Below the pieces are notes generated by a model. That model was not told the DNA's origin, did not search any database, and saw nothing but the letters and a program-made list of their open reading frames with translations. Positions 6,768 through 7,543 of a DNA stretch of 7,543 nucleotides are shown here, piece by piece. Positions within the stretch are counted from its first letter, which is position 1. Every line of letters begins with the position of its first letter. Origin of the DNA: an uncultured bacterium (GTDB lineage Bacteria > Patescibacteriota > Minisyncoccia > CAIUEV01). Position numbers and translations under genes: made by a program. The stretch spans positions 1 through 7,543 of the forward strand of contig CAIUEV010000129.1 in the NCBI GenBank assembly GCA_903898335.1. Direction: 5' to 3'.

Positions 6768-6781
6768 TATTAACCCCTTAC
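6742..6781. promoter_or_regulatory. Paired copies 3a and 3b of the palindromic element, candidate operator
   Basis: Two 20-bp copies abut head to head. Plus-strand 6742-6761 (TTAAGGGGTTAAAATTAACC) has one mismatch to the consensus, and minus-strand 6781-6762 (GTAAGGGGTTAATATTGACC) has two. Together they make a 38-bp inverted repeat (6743-6780) with 17 of 19 arm positions paired. The block covers both the -35 and -10 of the wHTH-PRT promoter, the arrangement expected for an autoregulatory operator binding two dimers. It also includes the last codons and TAA stop (6756-6758) of the Nudix gene and could form a long hairpin in RNA, so a termination role is not excluded. Confidence 0.6.
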
Positions 6782-7259
6782 TCATGAGATTAAACTCTTC
6801 AAATACTTCTTCTAAAGTAGCTTTGTAATTGGCAAAATTTTTGTCATCATGATCAATGCTGGGCCAAAGCTCGTCAAACGTTACCCATTTATATTGTCGA
6901 ATTTCTTGAGGATCTATTTTGATGTCTTCATCTGTACCAATAAATTCTACCAACAAATAATTTTGTTTCTGCCCCCGCCATTTGTATCCTGAAATCTCGA
7001 GAGATTTGTTGTTCCAATCGTATTGATTGGTGATTTTACTTTTTTTGATGATCTTAAATTTATCATTACCTAGCTCTTCTTTAAGCTCTCTTAGGGCAGC
7101 TTTCTCTACGTTTTCTTTGTCGTCCACTCCACCTTGAGGAAATTTCCACCAATCTTTTAGCCAGTCATTATTTTGGATCAGAAGAAATTTCTCAGCCTTA
7201 AAAATGATACAGCTAATATTTCTTCTGTATGGCAAGTTGTTGATTTTGATTGAATTCAT
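6756..7259 (-). CDS. RppH-like Nudix hydrolase
   Basis: This is a 167-residue cytosolic protein. The Nudix box is complete at residues 43-65: G43, E49, R57-E58-L59, E61-E62 and G64, which bind the metal and the diphosphate. Only the last, usually hydrophobic, position is unusual (N65). RppH-type marks surround it: Y-R-x-N near the N-terminus (11-14), W-K-F-P-Q-G-G (38-44), G-Q-K-Q-N-Y-L-L (96-103) and Y-K-W-V-T-F-D-E-L (123-131). RppH enzymes remove pyrophosphate from 5'-triphosphorylated RNA; relatives cleave dinucleoside polyphosphates such as Ap4A, and sequence alone does not decide between them. The ATG at 7259 has an AT-rich leader without a Shine-Dalgarno sequence. The C-terminus M-S-K-G-L-I-L-T-G is encoded by the palindromic element itself. 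It lies 60 bp after another Nudix gene and 50 bp before the wHTH-PRT gene, so the three may be cotranscribed. Confidence 0.88.
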   Translation of the reverse strand: MNSIKINNLPYRRNISCIIFKAEKFLLIQNNDWLKDWWKFPQGGVDDKENVEKAALRELKEELGNDKFKIIKKSKITNQYDWNNKSLEISGYKWRGQKQNYLLVEFIGTDEDIKIDPQEIRQYKWVTFDELWPSIDHDDKNFANYKATLEEVFEEFNLMSKGLILTG

Positions 7260-7319
7260 AATTTTTTAATTATCATAAACTAGAGATTTCCTATATTAAA
7301 AAAAGCGTCGAATCTGAAA

Positions 7320-7543
7320 TTAAAGTTTCATTAACTCATGGTTCTTACTTTGAAGGGTGAGTAAGATATTCTTTATATAATCCACCAAAGCATATTTTGA
7401 ATTAATATCTTTAAGATCTATCCATTCATATTCATCATGATCTTTCAGATTTAGACTAACTTGCTTTTGGTTGGTCTTTGCGATAAAAATTAATCGTATA
7501 AACTGTTTATTTTTCGATTCATCAACATTTGCAGTATAATCAA
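7320..7543 (-). CDS. C-terminal part of a second Nudix hydrolase (5' end outside window)
   Basis: A minus-strand frame is open from the right edge to a TAA at 7322-7320, giving 73 residues. It shows the second half of a Nudix fold: a beta strand Q-F-I-R-L-I-F-I-A-K (13-22), then V-S-L-N-L-K-D-H-D-E-Y-E-W-I-D-L-K-D-I (28-46), the common 'E-H-x-E-x-x-W-x-x-x-x-E/D-L' closing segment, and a final helix. The Nudix box itself would lie beyond the window, so catalytic competence cannot be judged. The H-D-E-Y-E-W form is typical of MutT/ADP-ribose-type Nudix proteins rather than RppH, so this is probably a paralogue with a different substrate, not a duplicate. It is followed 60 bp later by the RppH-like gene on the same strand. 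Confidence 0.75.
   Translation of the reverse strand, partial: DYTANVDESKNKQFIRLIFIAKTNQKQVSLNLKDHDEYEWIDLKDINSKYALVDYIKNILLTLQSKNHELMKL

Noticed and set aside
1..7543. Recoded TGA (genetic code 25) because no gene ends in TGA
   Set aside because: Six stop codons are too few, and all genes are full-length and family-like under the standard code without in-frame TGA.
1..7543. tRNA, rRNA, CRISPR array or insertion sequence
   Set aside because: No cloverleaf arms, spacer-repeat arrays or transposase-like frames were seen on either strand.

Overview
The window looks like part of a genome from the Candidate Phyla Radiation (Patescibacteria, Parcubacteria-like). This rests on several things. The DNA is AT-rich. 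Most genes have A-rich leaders instead of a Shine-Dalgarno sequence. A surface fibre-type protein and a very large secreted VCBS/Ig-like protein lie next to each other. There is also a winged-helix/phosphoribosyltransferase fusion and a DUF5661 protein, both of which I associate with CPR genomes. This is inference from family content, since there is no rRNA or other phylogenetic marker here. All six supported genes end in TAA or TAG and read well with the standard bacterial code.

Left part (1-5140): a plus-strand gene enters from the left edge. It encodes the C-terminal part of a fibre-like surface protein with an S74/tail-fibre-type tail motif, coiled coil, hexapeptide stalk, beta domain and acidic tail. 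It converges with a 4.1-kb minus-strand gene for a secreted protein of about 1362 residues. That protein has a signal peptide, a seven-repeat Ca-binding FG-GAP/VCBS beta-propeller, and then a string of Ig-like, PKD and Fn3-like modules. Both are probably exported or surface-exposed and could serve adhesion or contact with a host cell.

Middle (5141-5375): an AT-rich spacer between minus-strand genes, holding one candidate plus-strand 44-residue ORF.

Right part (5376-7543): a same-strand (minus) cluster. In transcription order it holds the C-terminal part of a Nudix hydrolase cut by the right edge, a complete RppH-like Nudix hydrolase, a 325-residue wHTH-phosphoribosyltransferase fusion, and a DUF5661 protein. 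The first two are nucleotide or RNA-cap type hydrolases. The fusion looks like a PRPP- or nucleotide-sensing regulator.

The most interesting signal is a 20-bp near-palindromic element, consensus TTAAGGGGTTAATATTAACC. It occurs four times in the window, always at or near a gene end. Two copies form a back-to-back inverted pair lying exactly over the predicted promoter of the wHTH-PRT gene. One copy sits just upstream of an extended -10 promoter of the DUF5661 gene. The fourth lies between the two convergent genes at the left. I propose it as the operator of the wHTH-PRT protein. The competing reading is a dispersed 3'-end palindrome.
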